This document shows positions 18,210 through 28,175 of a stretch of 64,000 nucleotides of DNA, one piece after another; position 1 is the first letter of the stretch, and each line of letters begins with the position of its first letter. This DNA is from Irregularibacter muris. GTDB taxonomy: Bacteria; Bacillota; Clostridia; Eubacteriales; Garciellaceae. The stretch spans positions 62,001-126,000 of the forward strand of contig NZ_JANKAS010000007.1 of assembly GCF_024622505.1 (NCBI RefSeq), in the 5' to 3' direction. The translations under genes and the position numbers were made by a program. Below the pieces are notes generated by a model. That model ran no database searches. It saw only the letters and a list, made by a program, of their open reading frames with translations, and was not told the DNA's origin.

Positions 18210-18947
18210 ATGAAGATCATAGCTGATTATCATACCCATACCAAGTATAGCCATGGCAAAGGGACCATTATAGAAAATGTATTGGCAGCTAAAAAAAAGG
18301 GTCTAAAAAAAGTAGTGATATCTGACCATGGGCCAAATCATATTGGTTTTGGAGTAAAAATTAAAAAATTTTTGAAGATGAGACAGGAAATAGATGAAAT
18401 TAATGATAAAATAGAAGATATAGAAGTTTTAATGGGAATAGAATCTAATATTGTAGGGATAGATGGCACCATTGATGTGCCTGAGAAATATTTAGATTTA
18501 TTTGATATTTTATTAGCAGGCTTTCATTATGGAGTAAGACCTAAATCCTTTAAGGACTTGTATTATTTAACCATTTTAAATGGATGGGAAAAAATATCTA
18601 GGACAAAGATAAAGAGAGTAAGGGAGATCAATACCCATGCAGCGATAAAAGCTATCGAGAGATATCCCATACAGATCATTACCCATCCTGGAGCTAAGAT
18701 ACCCATTGATACTGACAAGCTATCAAGGGCAGCAGCTAAAAAGGGTACCTGGTTGGAAATAAACGCAAGTCATGGATATTTGACCAAAGAATACATCCAT
18801 ATTGCTAAAGGCAATCATGCGATGTTTGTTATAAATAGTGATGCACACACCCCTGAACGGGTGGGAGATTTTGAAAGGGCAATTCATATTGCTCGAGAGG
18901 CAGGATTAGAGGCAAAGGATATTATAAACGCTCAGAAAGGAGACTAG
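18210..18947 (+). CDS. PHP-domain phosphatase
   Basis: 245 residues from ATG 18210, chosen because AGGAGG is correctly spaced before it; a GTG at 18192 would place that site inside the gene. PHP motifs: [61 protein letters not shown]. It belongs to the histidinol-phosphatase-like PHP group. It is two bases before rapZ, so it is co-transcribed with rapZ and yvcK. Substrate unknown. Confidence 0.92.
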   Translation: MKIIADYHTHTKYSHGKGTIIENVLAAKKKGLKKVVISDHGPNHIGFGVKIKKFLKMRQEIDEINDKIEDIEVLMGIESNIVGIDGTIDVPEKYLDLFDILLAGFHYGVRPKSFKDLYYLTILNGWEKISRTKIKRVREINTHAAIKAIERYPIQIITHPGAKIPIDTDKLSRAAAKKGTWLEINASHGYLTKEYIHIAKGNHAMFVINSDAHTPERVGDFERAIHIAREAGLEAKDIINAQKGD

Positions 18948-18949
18948 AG

Positions 18950-19825
18950 ATGAGATTTGTGATTATAACGGGTTTATCTGGGGCTGGTAAGAGCCAGGCG
19001 GTGAAGTCCTTTGAGGATTTAGGATATTTTTGTGTAGATAATCTACCACCTAAATTAATTCCAAAGTTTGCTGATTTATGCTTTCAATCCCAAGGTAAAA
19101 TAGAAAAAGTAGCCCTGGTTATCGATATTAGAGGGGGAATATTTTTCGATGATCTAGTAGAGGTCTTAAAAGACCTTGAGGTAGGGGATTATTCCCATGA
19201 AATTCTATTTCTAGAGGCATCCGATGAGGTATTGATTAAGCGCTTTAAAGAGACAAGAAGAAATCACCCTCTAGCACCAAGGGGATTGGTTTCTGTAGGA
19301 ATAAATGAAGAACGGAAAAAATTAGGACAGATAAAGTCCATGGCCGATCAAATTATCAACACATCCGATCTGAAACCTAAGGAATTAAAGGAAAAAATAA
19401 GAGAAATCTACCAAGATCATCAAAATGATCATAGGATGTTGATTAATATTTTATCCTTTGGTTTTAAATATGGCATTCCCTTAGACAGCGATCTTGTTTT
19501 TGATGTTCGGTTTTTACCGAATCCCTTTTATATTGAAAGTTTAAGATCTCATACAGGCAAGGATGAACAAGTGCAAAACTATGTATTAAAGTTTGAAGAT
19601 ACAAAGACCTTTATACAGAAGTTAGAGGATATGGCAGACTTTTTAATTCCCAATTATGTAAAAGAGGGGAAATCCCAACTGGTGATTAGTATTGGTTGCA
19701 CCGGCGGGAAGCACCGCTCAGTGACGATTGCTAACTCCCTATACCATAGTCTGACCCAGAAAGGGCATTGGGTAGTTATTAATCATAGAGATATTGAAAA
19801 GGATAGAGAGGCGTTAAGAGAATGA
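18950..19825 (+). CDS. rapZ: RapZ/YvcJ nucleotide-binding protein
   Basis: 291 residues. P-loop protein that binds GTP/ATP; in E. coli RapZ adapts GlmZ for RNase E, in B. subtilis YvcJ affects competence. Seen: Walker [43 protein letters not shown], and the C-terminal [14 protein letters not shown]. The last bases overlap the yvcK start by four. Standard length and context. Confidence 0.96.
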   Translation: MRFVIITGLSGAGKSQAVKSFEDLGYFCVDNLPPKLIPKFADLCFQSQGKIEKVALVIDIRGGIFFDDLVEVLKDLEVGDYSHEILFLEASDEVLIKRFKETRRNHPLAPRGLVSVGINEERKKLGQIKSMADQIINTSDLKPKELKEKIREIYQDHQNDHRMLINILSFGFKYGIPLDSDLVFDVRFLPNPFYIESLRSHTGKDEQVQNYVLKFEDTKTFIQKLEDMADFLIPNYVKEGKSQLVISIGCTGGKHRSVTIANSLYHSLTQKGHWVVINHRDIEKDREALRE

Positions 19826-21171
19826 ATCCTCTGCATTGGTTAGATCCAGGAATGAAAATTAAAAGATGGATTTTACTGGGAATCGCGGGAGTTTTTTCAA
19901 CCAGTATAGGGATTGCTTATATCCTAAAAAGTTTTCCCCTAGGAAAGCTAAGAACTTTTCCTCTTCTGTTTATTCTTTTGGGAATGGTACTCATGGTTAT
20001 TGCCTTGCGCCAAGGATTTATATCTTTGATTTCATGTCTAGGGGAGGGAAATGAAGCATTAGAAAGTTTTCCCAAGAGTCTAAGTCCCTATATTTTGAAG
20101 GAGAAAATTAAAATAAAAGGTCCTAAAATAGTGGTAATAGGCGGAGGTACAGGTTCATCTGTATTACTACGGGGGTTAAAAAAGTATACATCCAATATTA
20201 CGGCCATTGTCACTGTAGCAGATGATGGCGGGAGCTCTGGTAAGCTGCGGGAGGACTTGGGTATGCTGCCACCTGGCGATATTAGAAGTTGTATATTGGC
20301 CCTGGCAGATACCGAACCCACCATGGAAAAGCTTTTGCAGTACCGTTTTAAAGAAGGAAGCTTAAAGGGGCAAAGCTTTGGAAATCTATTTATTGCAGCC
20401 ATGAACGAGATTACTGGAAATTTTGAAGAGGCAGTAAGAAAAACCAGTGATGTTTTAAAGGTAAAAGGTACAGTATTGCCTGTAACATTAGAAGATATTA
20501 TTCTCTATGCAGAATTAAAAAATGGGGAAATTGTAAAGGGTGAATCCCAAATCCCCATAGTGGCTAAGGAAAAAGGACAAAAAATTAAAAGAGTATCTAT
20601 TGAACCCTCAAAGGTAGAACCTCTGCAATACGGTCTTAAAGCCATAAGAGAGGCAGATGCCATCATTTTGGGACCAGGGAGCCTATATACCAGCATTATT
20701 CCCAATCTATTGGTGGATGGAATTGGCAATGAAATCAGCCAATCCAAGGCCCTTAAAATCTATGTCTCAAATATTATGACCCAGTCGGGGGAAACCGATG
20801 GTTATAGCGTAGGGGAACATATTGAAGCCATAGTAAAACATGCAGGAAATACCCAAAAACCCATTATAGATTATGTCATTGCCAATAATGGAGAAATACC
20901 GGATTACCTCATAGAGAAATATAAAAGGGAAGATTCTTCCCCTGTAACTCTAAAGGAGGAGGAGGTAAGTCAATCCACCTATCAATATATTATTGATAAT
21001 TTTGTAGAGATTAAAAAACATTATCTCCGTCATGATACAGATAAAGTGGCAAAGACTATTTTTCAATTAATAGCCGATGAAAAACTAATATGGGACAAAA
21101 CCAGACTATTGGATTATAATTATATAAAATCCCATTTAAGAGAGAAAAACAATAAACGAAACCAGTCCTAG
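19822..21171 (+). CDS. yvcK: YvcK/MgfK gluconeogenesis factor (CofD-like)
   Basis: 449 residues. YvcK binds UDP-GlcNAc and is needed for growth on gluconeogenic carbon sources and for cell-shape control. Seen: [63 protein letters not shown]. It carries about 85 extra N-terminal residues with two predicted membrane helices (around 15-33 and 43-62), so the protein is likely membrane-anchored, as in many clostridial homologues. Its start overlaps the rapZ stop (ATGA). whiA, the usual next gene, is 11.3 kb further on. Confidence 0.95.
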   Translation: MNPLHWLDPGMKIKRWILLGIAGVFSTSIGIAYILKSFPLGKLRTFPLLFILLGMVLMVIALRQGFISLISCLGEGNEALESFPKSLSPYILKEKIKIKGPKIVVIGGGTGSSVLLRGLKKYTSNITAIVTVADDGGSSGKLREDLGMLPPGDIRSCILALADTEPTMEKLLQYRFKEGSLKGQSFGNLFIAAMNEITGNFEEAVRKTSDVLKVKGTVLPVTLEDIILYAELKNGEIVKGESQIPIVAKEKGQKIKRVSIEPSKVEPLQYGLKAIREADAIILGPGSLYTSIIPNLLVDGIGNEISQSKALKIYVSNIMTQSGETDGYSVGEHIEAIVKHAGNTQKPIIDYVIANNGEIPDYLIEKYKREDSSPVTLKEEEVSQSTYQYIIDNFVEIKKHYLRHDTDKVAKTIFQLIADEKLIWDKTRLLDYNYIKSHLREKNNKRNQS

Positions 21172-21190
21172 ATATTTAGGACTGATTTTT
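21163..21190 (+). terminator. Terminator overlapping the yvcK stop codon
   Basis: CAGTCCTA / TAGGACTG stem followed by ATTTTT; the yvcK TAG lies in its left arm. Confidence 0.8.
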
Positions 21191-21346
21191 ATTGATAAAA
21201 TTTAGAAAATTTTTAGATCTGACATGCATAAAAGTGGTAATATGGTTATAGGGATTAATGATAATAGAGAATAGAAAAAATGAAAAAAGGGAGGGATAGA
21301 CATATTTGGATTAGGCATTTCCCAAGAAATATTTTGGATTGGGGTT

Positions 21347-21751
21347 ATGATCGTGTTTGTCATTATAGAAGCTGTGACTTTAGGTCTTACCACGATTTGG
21401 TTTGCCCTGGGAGCTCTCATTGCCTTATTAGCATCCATGCTGGGAGCATCTTTACCTATACAAATTTTTCTGTTTTTGTTGGGATCGGGAATATCCTTAT
21501 ATTTTACAAGACCGGTTGTACAGAAAATATTAAAGGTTGGCCATACCAGGACCAATGTGGATGGTTTAGTTGGACAAAAGGCTAGAGTGATTGAAAGGGT
21601 AAATCCCGTAGAAGGCAAGGGCAAAGTCATGGTGGCAGGACAAGTTTGGTCTGCCAAGACACTAGATGGATGTATCCTTGAAGAGGATGAAGAAGTAGAA
21701 ATATTGGATATACAAGGTGTTAAATTGGTTGTAAAGACCCTACAAGAATAG
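21347..21751 (+). CDS. NfeD-like membrane protein
   Basis: 134 residues from ATG 21347; partner of the SPFH protein 14 bases downstream. Two or three membrane helices (residues 2-45 and about 46-62) precede a C-terminal OB-fold (VGQKARVIERVNPVEGKGKVMV ... DEEVEILDIQGVKLVV, quoted in parts). NfeD proteins pair with stomatin-like proteins in membrane-domain organisation. The ATG cuts into the first helix: the frame continues open upstream, and a GGGAGGG at about 21288-21294 is correctly placed for an ATA codon at 21302, which would add 15 residues (FGLGISQEIFWIGV after the initiator). The true start is probably upstream and may be non-AUG. Confidence 0.85.
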   Translation: MIVFVIIEAVTLGLTTIWFALGALIALLASMLGASLPIQIFLFLLGSGISLYFTRPVVQKILKVGHTRTNVDGLVGQKARVIERVNPVEGKGKVMVAGQVWSAKTLDGCILEEDEEVEILDIQGVKLVVKTLQE

Positions 21752-21765
21752 AAAGGAAGGATAAA

Positions 21766-22695
21766 ATGTTATCATTTATAGTAGGTTTTATTATTATTGT
21801 GGCAATTATTAGTTTAGTAATTAGCAATATTCGAATTGTACCCCAAGCTACAGCCTTTGTTATTGAAAGATTGGGAGCTTATCAAGGAACCTGGAGTGTG
21901 GGGCTTCATGTGAAGGTGCCTTTAATTGATCGAGTGGCCAATAGAGTATCCCTAAAAGAAAGAGTCGTGGATTTTCCCCCTCAACCTGTAATTACCAAGG
22001 ATAACGTTACTATGCAAATTGATACCGTGGTATATTATCAGATTACCGATTCTAAATCCTATACCTATGGAGTAGAAAATCCTATTTCAGCCATAGAAAA
22101 TCTCACAGCTACTACCCTAAGAAATATTATAGGAGATTTAGAGCTTGATGAAACCCTTACTTCTAGAGATACCATCAATACCCAAATGAGGAGTATCCTA
22201 GATGAAGCAACTGATCCCTGGGGGATCAAAGTAAATCGAGTAGAATTGAAAAACATTATTCCCCCTGCTGAAATTCAAGATGCTATGGAAAGACAAATGA
22301 AAGCAGAGCGAGAGAGACGGGAAGCTATCCTTAGGGCAGAGGGAGAGAAAAAATCTGCTGTTTTAGTATCAGAAGGAAGAAAAGAATCTGCCATTTTAGA
22401 AGCCCAGGCTGAAAAAGAGGCAGCAATTCTTCGGGCGGAAGCCAAAAAAGAGGCACAAATCCGAGAAGCAGAAGGTCAAGCAGAAGCCATTTTAAAAGTG
22501 CAAGAAGCTACCGCAGAGGGCTTGCGTATGCTAAATCAAGCTGCGCCTACCCAAGAGGTTATTTCTCTAAAAAGCTTAGAAGCCTTTGCTAAAGCAGCCG
22601 ACGGCAAGGCTACAAAAATTATCATCCCCTCAGAAATTCAAGGATTGGCAGGACTGGCAACGTCCTTAGGAGAATTTGTGAAGAAGGAAGATTAA
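21766..22695 (+). CDS. SPFH/band 7 (stomatin-like, QmcA-type) protein
   Basis: 309 residues. An N-terminal membrane helix (residues 2-21) is followed by the SPFH domain (VPQATAFVIERLGAYQ, VVDFPPQPVITKDNV, RVELKNIIPPAEIQDAM). A long charged coiled coil with repeated AEGEKKSA/AEKEAAIL units spans about 175-245. Such proteins oligomerise into membrane scaffolds. Start has AAGGAAGG upstream. It is translated with the NfeD-like gene and ended by a strong terminator. Confidence 0.93.
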   Translation: MLSFIVGFIIIVAIISLVISNIRIVPQATAFVIERLGAYQGTWSVGLHVKVPLIDRVANRVSLKERVVDFPPQPVITKDNVTMQIDTVVYYQITDSKSYTYGVENPISAIENLTATTLRNIIGDLELDETLTSRDTINTQMRSILDEATDPWGIKVNRVELKNIIPPAEIQDAMERQMKAERERREAILRAEGEKKSAVLVSEGRKESAILEAQAEKEAAILRAEAKKEAQIREAEGQAEAILKVQEATAEGLRMLNQAAPTQEVISLKSLEAFAKAADGKATKIIIPSEIQGLAGLATSLGEFVKKED

Positions 22696-22700
22696 GATGG

Positions 22701-22732
22701 AAAGAGATTGTGTAAACACAATCTCTTTTTTA
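22701..22732 (+). terminator. Terminator after the SPFH gene
   Basis: AAAGAGATTGTGT / ACACAATCTCTTTTTT with a two- to three-base loop. Confidence 0.88.
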
Positions 22733-22920
22733 ATATTCATAGAGAAACAGGACCCAATACTGTGCAGTGGCTTAAACAATGTGTAGAAGGGGAAATAATA
22801 AGAGGAATAACTGATCTTGGTTTTGCTGGACAGGGGTATCCTTTCAAACAATCTCAGAAAATTTGTGTTAAGTGGACAGTAAGATACAGTACAAAAAATA
22901 TTAATATTACGTTGGTCTAG
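22733..22920 (+). pseudogene. 5' fragment of a PHP-phosphatase gene, decayed duplicate of 28176-28994
   Basis: The open frame reads ETGPNTVQWLKQCVEG then GITDLGFAGQGYPFKQSQK, clearly matching ETGPYTMQWLKQYVEA and GVTDLGFSEHGYRFKQSKE of the intact gene at 28176. The start codon and ribosome site are absent, two metal-binding positions are lost (SEHG became AGQG), and similarity fades after about 55 codons. DNA identity in the matching part is high enough to read by eye. It lies right after the SPFH terminator and, with the intact copy, flanks the sigma/ABC cassette. Confidence 0.8.
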
Positions 22921-22994
22921 TACATGGTAAACACCTTAATTATTAAGTATATTTGTGATTAAATAGATATACAAATAAATGAAATTAAACGTAT

Positions 22995-23033
22995 AAATGC
23001 ATCAAGATATAAAAATCTTGATGCATTTATTTT
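22995..23033 (+). terminator. Strong hairpin, terminator-like
   Basis: Perfect 14-base stem AAATGCATCAAGAT / ATCTTGATGCATTT with a six-base loop, followed by ATTTT. It lies between the PHP fragment and structured element copy 2, with no gene directly before it. Confidence 0.6.
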
Positions 23034-23039
23034 GATGTA

Positions 23040-23122
23040 GGAAAATTCGTCTAGCTAGCAAGGGACCAAATTTTCCTATATCACTAGAGTGGCGATAGCC
23101 GCCTTCTTGTATATAGACCTAA
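23040..23122 (+). ncRNA. Candidate structured RNA element, copy 2 (matches 8081-8161)
   Basis: Helix GGAAAATT (23040-23047) with AATTTTCC (23069-23076), 21-base loop with AGGGA, then CACTAGAG, hairpin GGCGATAGCC and TTCTTGT. Compared with copy 1 the helix keeps pairing through a double substitution. It lies about 215 bases before the ECF sigma gene. The rest of the gap up to 23336 shows no clear CDS. Confidence 0.55.
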
Positions 23123-23336
23123 AATTTTCTGTTTAATAGGAGAATATTATGCATATAGGCATATACATACAATGCAAATACCTTCCCAAAATAAAAGTGC
23201 TAATAATTGAAACATAAATTTGAAAAGTCTTTAAAGTTTTTAATTAGGTAAAACTATTTGTTAGTCTATTACGAATATAAATATGTGCAGGTAAGAAGGG
23301 ACTCTTAATTCTTCCTATGGAAGTGAGGCATGAGAT

Positions 23337-23882
23337 GTGAATGAAGAGCTACAATGGATAAAGCAGATTAGATTAGAATCAAATAAGATGGCAGCAAATA
23401 AGCTTATAACTAAATATTATAAAGAAATATATGCTTATATATACAGACAAACCTTAAACAAGGAATTATCTATGGATCTAACCCAAGAAATATTTATAAG
23501 GGTACTACAATCTATCAGTAACTATGATGAGAAAAAGGCTTCTTTTAGAACATGGCTATACAGGATATCTACCTATAGGATTGTAGATTATTATCGATCA
23601 AAGCATTATAAATACAATTCTCTAGAGACTTCCATTAATGATTATGACATTAAAGATAATGAAGATTTTACGATATCGGTGGAATACAAGGAAGATGTTG
23701 AAAAAATCATGGAAGTAGTAAACAAATTGGATATTTCAAATCAGCGAATTTTAAGACTAAAGCTTTTTGCAGACTACACTTTTAAGGAAATATCGGAGAT
23801 ACTTGGGCTTTCTGAGTCTACAGTAAAAACAAAATATTATTCTACTGTAAAAAGAATAAAGAAAGACTTGAAGGAGTGGTAA
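23337..23882 (+). CDS. ECF-type RNA polymerase sigma factor
   Basis: 181 residues, GTG start at 23337 behind GAAGTGAGG. Region 2 (LTQEIFIRVLQSISNYDEK, FRTWLYRISTYRIVDYYR) and region 4 HTH (YTFKEISEILGLSESTVKTK) are both present with a short linker; regions 1 and 3 are absent, as in ECF factors. It heads a five-gene unit with a membrane protein and an ABC transporter, the arrangement used by sigma factors that respond to envelope or antimicrobial stress. No zinc-type anti-sigma domain is present in the next gene. Target promoters unknown. Confidence 0.93.
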   Translation: MNEELQWIKQIRLESNKMAANKLITKYYKEIYAYIYRQTLNKELSMDLTQEIFIRVLQSISNYDEKKASFRTWLYRISTYRIVDYYRSKHYKYNSLETSINDYDIKDNEDFTISVEYKEDVEKIMEVVNKLDISNQRILRLKLFADYTFKEISEILGLSESTVKTKYYSTVKRIKKDLKEW

Positions 23883-23884
23883 AT

Positions 23885-24646
23885 ATGCCAAAGCATAGAT
23901 TAAAAATAGATTTTCCCAATGAAAGGATAATAGAATCCCAGATTCAAAAAATTATTTCTAAAGGCATTAAGCCAAAGGAATCTTTTTATGGCTATGTGAA
24001 GAATATGTATCAAAGAATAGGACTAAGGTATATATTTCACGATGCAACGGAAATTGCCTTCACATTTTTTATTGTTGCATTTATTTTAGTCCGTTTAACC
24101 ATGGGGATAGCCATGGAGACTGGAGTACCCGATGAAAGCATATATTCCTTTATCTTTATTATTTCTCCCCTTTTATATTTATCCATGGCCTTAGTATCCT
24201 TTGTGAATACAAGGCTGAATGATACTTATGATCTTGAAATGACTTGTAAGTACAATATATATCAATTAGCTGCCTTTAGGATGCTCATATTTAGTATTAC
24301 GAGTATTATAGCCAATACACTTATGATTTATTTTGTAACAATCATCTATCGACAAATGGATTTTTTCACTGCCTTAATGATTTCTACAACATCCCTATTT
24401 ACATTTTCTACAATATTGTTATATGGAATGCAGAAACGAAATATCCCTATTATAAGATACTTTATAGTGGGAGGATGGATATTAGCTAATTTACTACTAA
24501 TTATTTATAGTAAGAAATTTTATAATATGTTACTTAGCCATATTCCAATATATGTGTATTTAGTAGTCGCAATCGGCTGTATTTACACCTATATAAAAAA
24601 TTTAAAGAAACTTATATTTTCCAGTGATTTAGGAGGAATGATTTAA
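23885..24646 (+). CDS. Membrane protein, possible anti-sigma factor
   Basis: 253 residues from ATG 23885 (AAGGAG nine bases upstream). A ~55-residue soluble N-terminus is followed by about six hydrophobic helices (near 55-75, 90-110, 130-155, 165-180, 190-210, 215-235). The gene starts right after the sigma factor stop and is followed directly by the ABC ATPase. Position and topology suggest it holds or senses for the sigma factor through its cytosolic N-terminus, but I see no known anti-sigma domain. This is inference from context. Confidence 0.75.
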   Translation: MPKHRLKIDFPNERIIESQIQKIISKGIKPKESFYGYVKNMYQRIGLRYIFHDATEIAFTFFIVAFILVRLTMGIAMETGVPDESIYSFIFIISPLLYLSMALVSFVNTRLNDTYDLEMTCKYNIYQLAAFRMLIFSITSIIANTLMIYFVTIIYRQMDFFTALMISTTSLFTFSTILLYGMQKRNIPIIRYFIVGGWILANLLLIIYSKKFYNMLLSHIPIYVYLVVAIGCIYTYIKNLKKLIFSSDLGGMI

Positions 24647-25528
24647 ATGTTAACAATATACAATGTTAGTAAAAACTTTGGGGATTTTTCTGCCCTTGAA
24701 AATATTAATCTTGAATTTACAAATGGAGTATATGGTTTATTAGCCCCTAATGGTGCAGGCAAGACGACCTTAATGAAGATAATAACTACACTGCTTTATC
24801 CCAGTGGAGGTGAGGTGCTTTATGATGGTCAAGATATTTTCAAAATGGGAGAGAATTATCGAGATATACTAGGCTATTTACCTCAAGAATTTGGATACTA
24901 TAAAAATTATAGCCCAAAGCAATACCTTCTATATATAGCAGCTATAAAGGGAATAGAAGACAAAGTGGCCAAGGAAAGAGTGAAGAAACTTTTAAGGCTT
25001 GTAGCCTTGGAAGATGTTACAAATAAAAAGATGAAAAAATTCTCGGGTGGGATGATTCAACGAGTGGGAATAGCTCAAGCTATGTTAAATAATCCTAAAA
25101 TTCTCATATTAGATGAACCAACAGCAGGGTTAGATCCAAGGGAAAGGGTACGATTTAGAAATCTTCTAACAGATCTGTCTAGGGAGAGGATTGTTATCCT
25201 ATCAACCCATATTGTATCTGATGTGGAGTCCATAGCCAATGAAATTGTAATGATTAAAGATAAGGGGATTCTTTATAAAGATAGTATAAAAAATATCTGT
25301 AAGATAATAGAAGGAATGATATACGAAACTGAAATTGATTTTCAGGATGCTTCAAGTTTTAAAAGACGCTATCAATCTTTATCTGAAAAGCAAGAGGAAG
25401 GAAAAATGAAAATAAGATTTATATCTAAAGAAGCTCCTATTTCCACATGGAGATCAGTATCCCCAAGTCTTGAAGATGTATTTTTGTATATATATAATGA
25501 TGGAACATTAGAAGGGGATAATGTATAA
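24647..25528 (+). CDS. ABC transporter ATP-binding protein
   Basis: 293 residues. Walker A APNGAGKTTLMKI, Q-loop LPQEFGYY, signature FSGGMIQRVGIAQ, Walker B ILILDEPTAGLDP and switch His in STHIVSD. The ~80-residue C-terminal tail is typical of drug/lantibiotic-type export ATPases. It abuts the membrane protein gene and is followed with no gap by its permease genes. It drives export or membrane remodelling with the two permeases below. Confidence 0.95.
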   Translation: MLTIYNVSKNFGDFSALENINLEFTNGVYGLLAPNGAGKTTLMKIITTLLYPSGGEVLYDGQDIFKMGENYRDILGYLPQEFGYYKNYSPKQYLLYIAAIKGIEDKVAKERVKKLLRLVALEDVTNKKMKKFSGGMIQRVGIAQAMLNNPKILILDEPTAGLDPRERVRFRNLLTDLSRERIVILSTHIVSDVESIANEIVMIKDKGILYKDSIKNICKIIEGMIYETEIDFQDASSFKRRYQSLSEKQEEGKMKIRFISKEAPISTWRSVSPSLEDVFLYIYNDGTLEGDNV

Positions 25529-26797
25529 ATGAATATAAGAGTCCATGAATTTAAAAAAGTGATTACTTCCCCAGTCATTATAGGACTCATAGTATTGTTT
25601 ATAACTTTTAATTTTGTGTTAATCTTTCAACATAATTATATAGGAGATGAACTTCCAATCATAAATGAGCTTGTTAATAAGCTAGGATATGAAATCAACG
25701 ATGAAATGCTGGGAAACTTTCAAGACTATTATGGAGATAAACTTAAAAAGATGAATGAAATGACATATACTAAGACCTCTAAAACTTATGTTAATGTAGG
25801 AAGTTTTCTAGAGGAAGTGGAGAGTAACTATGGGTTATATAAAGTTTATACAGATGAAGAGTTAGATTTTGTTAATCAGTTAATGGTTATAGAAACGTAT
25901 CTTAGTTTAATAGAAGATATGGAGGATAAATATGCAACCCTTGATATGATGGAATTCGCAGAAGGACAGATATCCATGTATGGTCTCAGTGGTAGTGCTG
26001 CTGAAACAGTTAGAAGTAATTATCTAAAACTTGGAGAGAGACTAAACCAGCTCTTAGAAAATGGTGAGCATAAAAATATGTTTTTTATTGGACCAATATA
26101 TAGAATGCATTCCTTATTATTTGAGAATATATTTAAAATGATAATTTTCCAGATAATGATCATAGTTGTCCTCATAACAGGTTATCTAATGAACTATGAA
26201 TTTGAAAACAAAACCCCCCTTGTAGTCTATAGTACAAAGAGAGGGAGAAATATAATCTGGGACAAACTATTAGTATCAATAAGCAGTGGAATGATTGCCA
26301 CAACACTTATTATGGGGATTACTTTAATAGGTTATTTCTCAGTATTTAGTTATACAGGACTTTGGAATGTCCCTATAAGTAATTACTTTAACTGGGAAAG
26401 TGTCTTTCCCCTTATTTCCTGGTGGAATATGTCCTTTCTCCAGTATTTAATAAGTTCAATCATTTTGACTTACATTTGTGGCATATTATTTACAGGCATT
26501 ACATTTATACTGTCTATATTTACAAAAAGCAGCTATATTTCATTTTTTGCCTTTGGAATCCTATTTGGATTAATCTTGCTCATGCCTAATATAATGCCAA
26601 AGGACAATAACTTAATATTTGTACTAGGGTTCACCCCATTTAATTTAGTCCTTAATCCACACATTTGGTTTACAGGTACAGATCCCTTTTCAATCTTTAA
26701 GCATTATGAAACTATTACGGTAGGAGTATGGTCTCTATTCCTATTTATCACGGCGAGATTATCTGCTAGAAAATTTAAAAGAGAAGACATTTACTAA
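25529..26797 (+). CDS. ABC-2 type permease subunit 1
   Basis: 422 residues. One N-terminal membrane helix (residues 16-34), a ~150-residue extracellular loop rich in acidic and aromatic residues (35-190), then five or six helices clustered at 200-415. This is the ABC-2/antibiotic-export permease layout. The ATG follows the ATPase stop directly, so translation is coupled. Substrate unknown. Confidence 0.85.
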   Translation: MNIRVHEFKKVITSPVIIGLIVLFITFNFVLIFQHNYIGDELPIINELVNKLGYEINDEMLGNFQDYYGDKLKKMNEMTYTKTSKTYVNVGSFLEEVESNYGLYKVYTDEELDFVNQLMVIETYLSLIEDMEDKYATLDMMEFAEGQISMYGLSGSAAETVRSNYLKLGERLNQLLENGEHKNMFFIGPIYRMHSLLFENIFKMIIFQIMIIVVLITGYLMNYEFENKTPLVVYSTKRGRNIIWDKLLVSISSGMIATTLIMGITLIGYFSVFSYTGLWNVPISNYFNWESVFPLISWWNMSFLQYLISSIILTYICGILFTGITFILSIFTKSSYISFFAFGILFGLILLMPNIMPKDNNLIFVLGFTPFNLVLNPHIWFTGTDPFSIFKHYETITVGVWSLFLFITARLSARKFKREDIY

Positions 26798-26808
26798 GGA
26801 GGCTATTT

Positions 26809-27951
26809 ATGAAAATAGTTTTACATGAAATAAAAAAGGTTTTTAGGCTTAAAATGATTATAATAGTGATGTTTATGAGTTTGATCTTATATTTTTTACA
26901 TACAAGTTATTATATAGATCACTTTCCAAATGGTAGACCCGCCTTAGATTCTTATAATATAAGTTTAGAAATGTTGGAGAATTATGGAGAGTCCATAGAT
27001 GAGGAAGAATTTATACATTTCAAAAAAGTTTATGAAAAAGAGATAGAAAGAGCAAATCAGTATCTACAAGACAATAAATTAGCTAGAGAAACGGGTATAA
27101 GTACCTATGAAGAATTTCGTTCTATGGATCTGGCTGTAGAAAGTTTTCGTGAATTTAGTAGCTATATCATGTTTGAAGAAAATGTAGATTCTTTTTGGGA
27201 ATTACAAGCTAGAGAAGATTTAATAAGAGATTATGAAGAAAAGGAAATATTCATCGAAGGGATTTCGAAAGTAAGTAATAAACAGCAAAGACAAAGAATT
27301 GATGAAGTTGTTAATGAAGGGATCATCAATTCAATATTTCCAGGTTTAATCCTTGATAACTATAGAAGTTATATAAGACAAGTATCTCTGATCATTCTTT
27401 TAAGTGTTATATTTATGCTATCTCCAATCTATTTAAGAGATAAGACTAATAATATAAATTACATCCAATATACATCTAAAATTGGTAGGAGGTTATTTAA
27501 AAAGAAGGCCGTAGCAGCTATAATAGCATCCTTTATCATAATAACATTGCAACTAATAGTGTTCTTCCTACTATATGCAACAAACCATACAGGGATGTTT
27601 TTAAATTCTAATATAATATCAATCTTTAGTAAAACCATATTTTGGTATAACCTTACTTTTACCCAATATATTATTTTGACTGTTATGGGAATATATGCAC
27701 TTGGATTTATTATTGCCTTGACGGTAAGTTTTATATCTAGTTTAGCACCTAATTACATAACCATGATTGCAATCCAGATACCCTTAGTATTTTTTACTTC
27801 AAAAGTATTAATTATACATCTTATACATAGTTTAGCAGATATTAGTCTTCCTAAGTATTCCAGGGGCATAGCATATCTTGGTTTAATAATGCTATCATTA
27901 ATACTAAATATTATAAGATGGAAGAGAGAAAAAGTTGTGGATATAGCCTAA
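26809..27951 (+). CDS. ABC-2 type permease subunit 2
   Basis: 380 residues with the same plan as the preceding permease: N-terminal helix (12-30), large extracellular loop (31-190), then a cluster of hydrophobic helices. An AAGGAGG site precedes ATG 26809. The two permeases probably form a heterodimer with the ATPase at 24647. Lack of a dedicated terminator and the 220 AT-rich bases that follow mark the right end of the cassette. Confidence 0.83.
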   Translation: MKIVLHEIKKVFRLKMIIIVMFMSLILYFLHTSYYIDHFPNGRPALDSYNISLEMLENYGESIDEEEFIHFKKVYEKEIERANQYLQDNKLARETGISTYEEFRSMDLAVESFREFSSYIMFEENVDSFWELQAREDLIRDYEEKEIFIEGISKVSNKQQRQRIDEVVNEGIINSIFPGLILDNYRSYIRQVSLIILLSVIFMLSPIYLRDKTNNINYIQYTSKIGRRLFKKKAVAAIIASFIIITLQLIVFFLLYATNHTGMFLNSNIISIFSKTIFWYNLTFTQYIILTVMGIYALGFIIALTVSFISSLAPNYITMIAIQIPLVFFTSKVLIIHLIHSLADISLPKYSRGIAYLGLIMLSLILNIIRWKREKVVDIA

Positions 27952-28054
27952 TTTTCATTTATCAATACTTTTAAAATAGACAGATATAGAGGATAAGGGA
28001 TAGTTGAAGGATGAAAGAATAAAATTAGGAAAAGTAAGTTGTAAATATAAAATT

Positions 28055-28077
28055 ATTCATTGATATATTCATTGATA
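28055..28077. repeat. Tandem ATTCATTGATA pair
   Basis: Two exact copies of ATTCATTGATA spaced 12 bases apart in the AT-rich gap between the ABC cassette and the PHP gene; spacing of about one helical turn suggests a protein-binding site. Nothing else is recognisable in this gap. Confidence 0.35.
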
Positions 28078-28175
28078 AACTATATCATGTATATAATTTA
28101 TATAAATACCAACTAAAGGTACCTTATGAGATTTTTCAACATATTCATAGAGCAAGAATAAAAAGGGGGGCTTTG

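Noticed and set aside
23040-23122. Possible c-di-GMP, purine or preQ1 riboswitch
   Set aside because: The diagnostic conserved sequences of those classes are absent, so it was kept only as an unassigned structured element.
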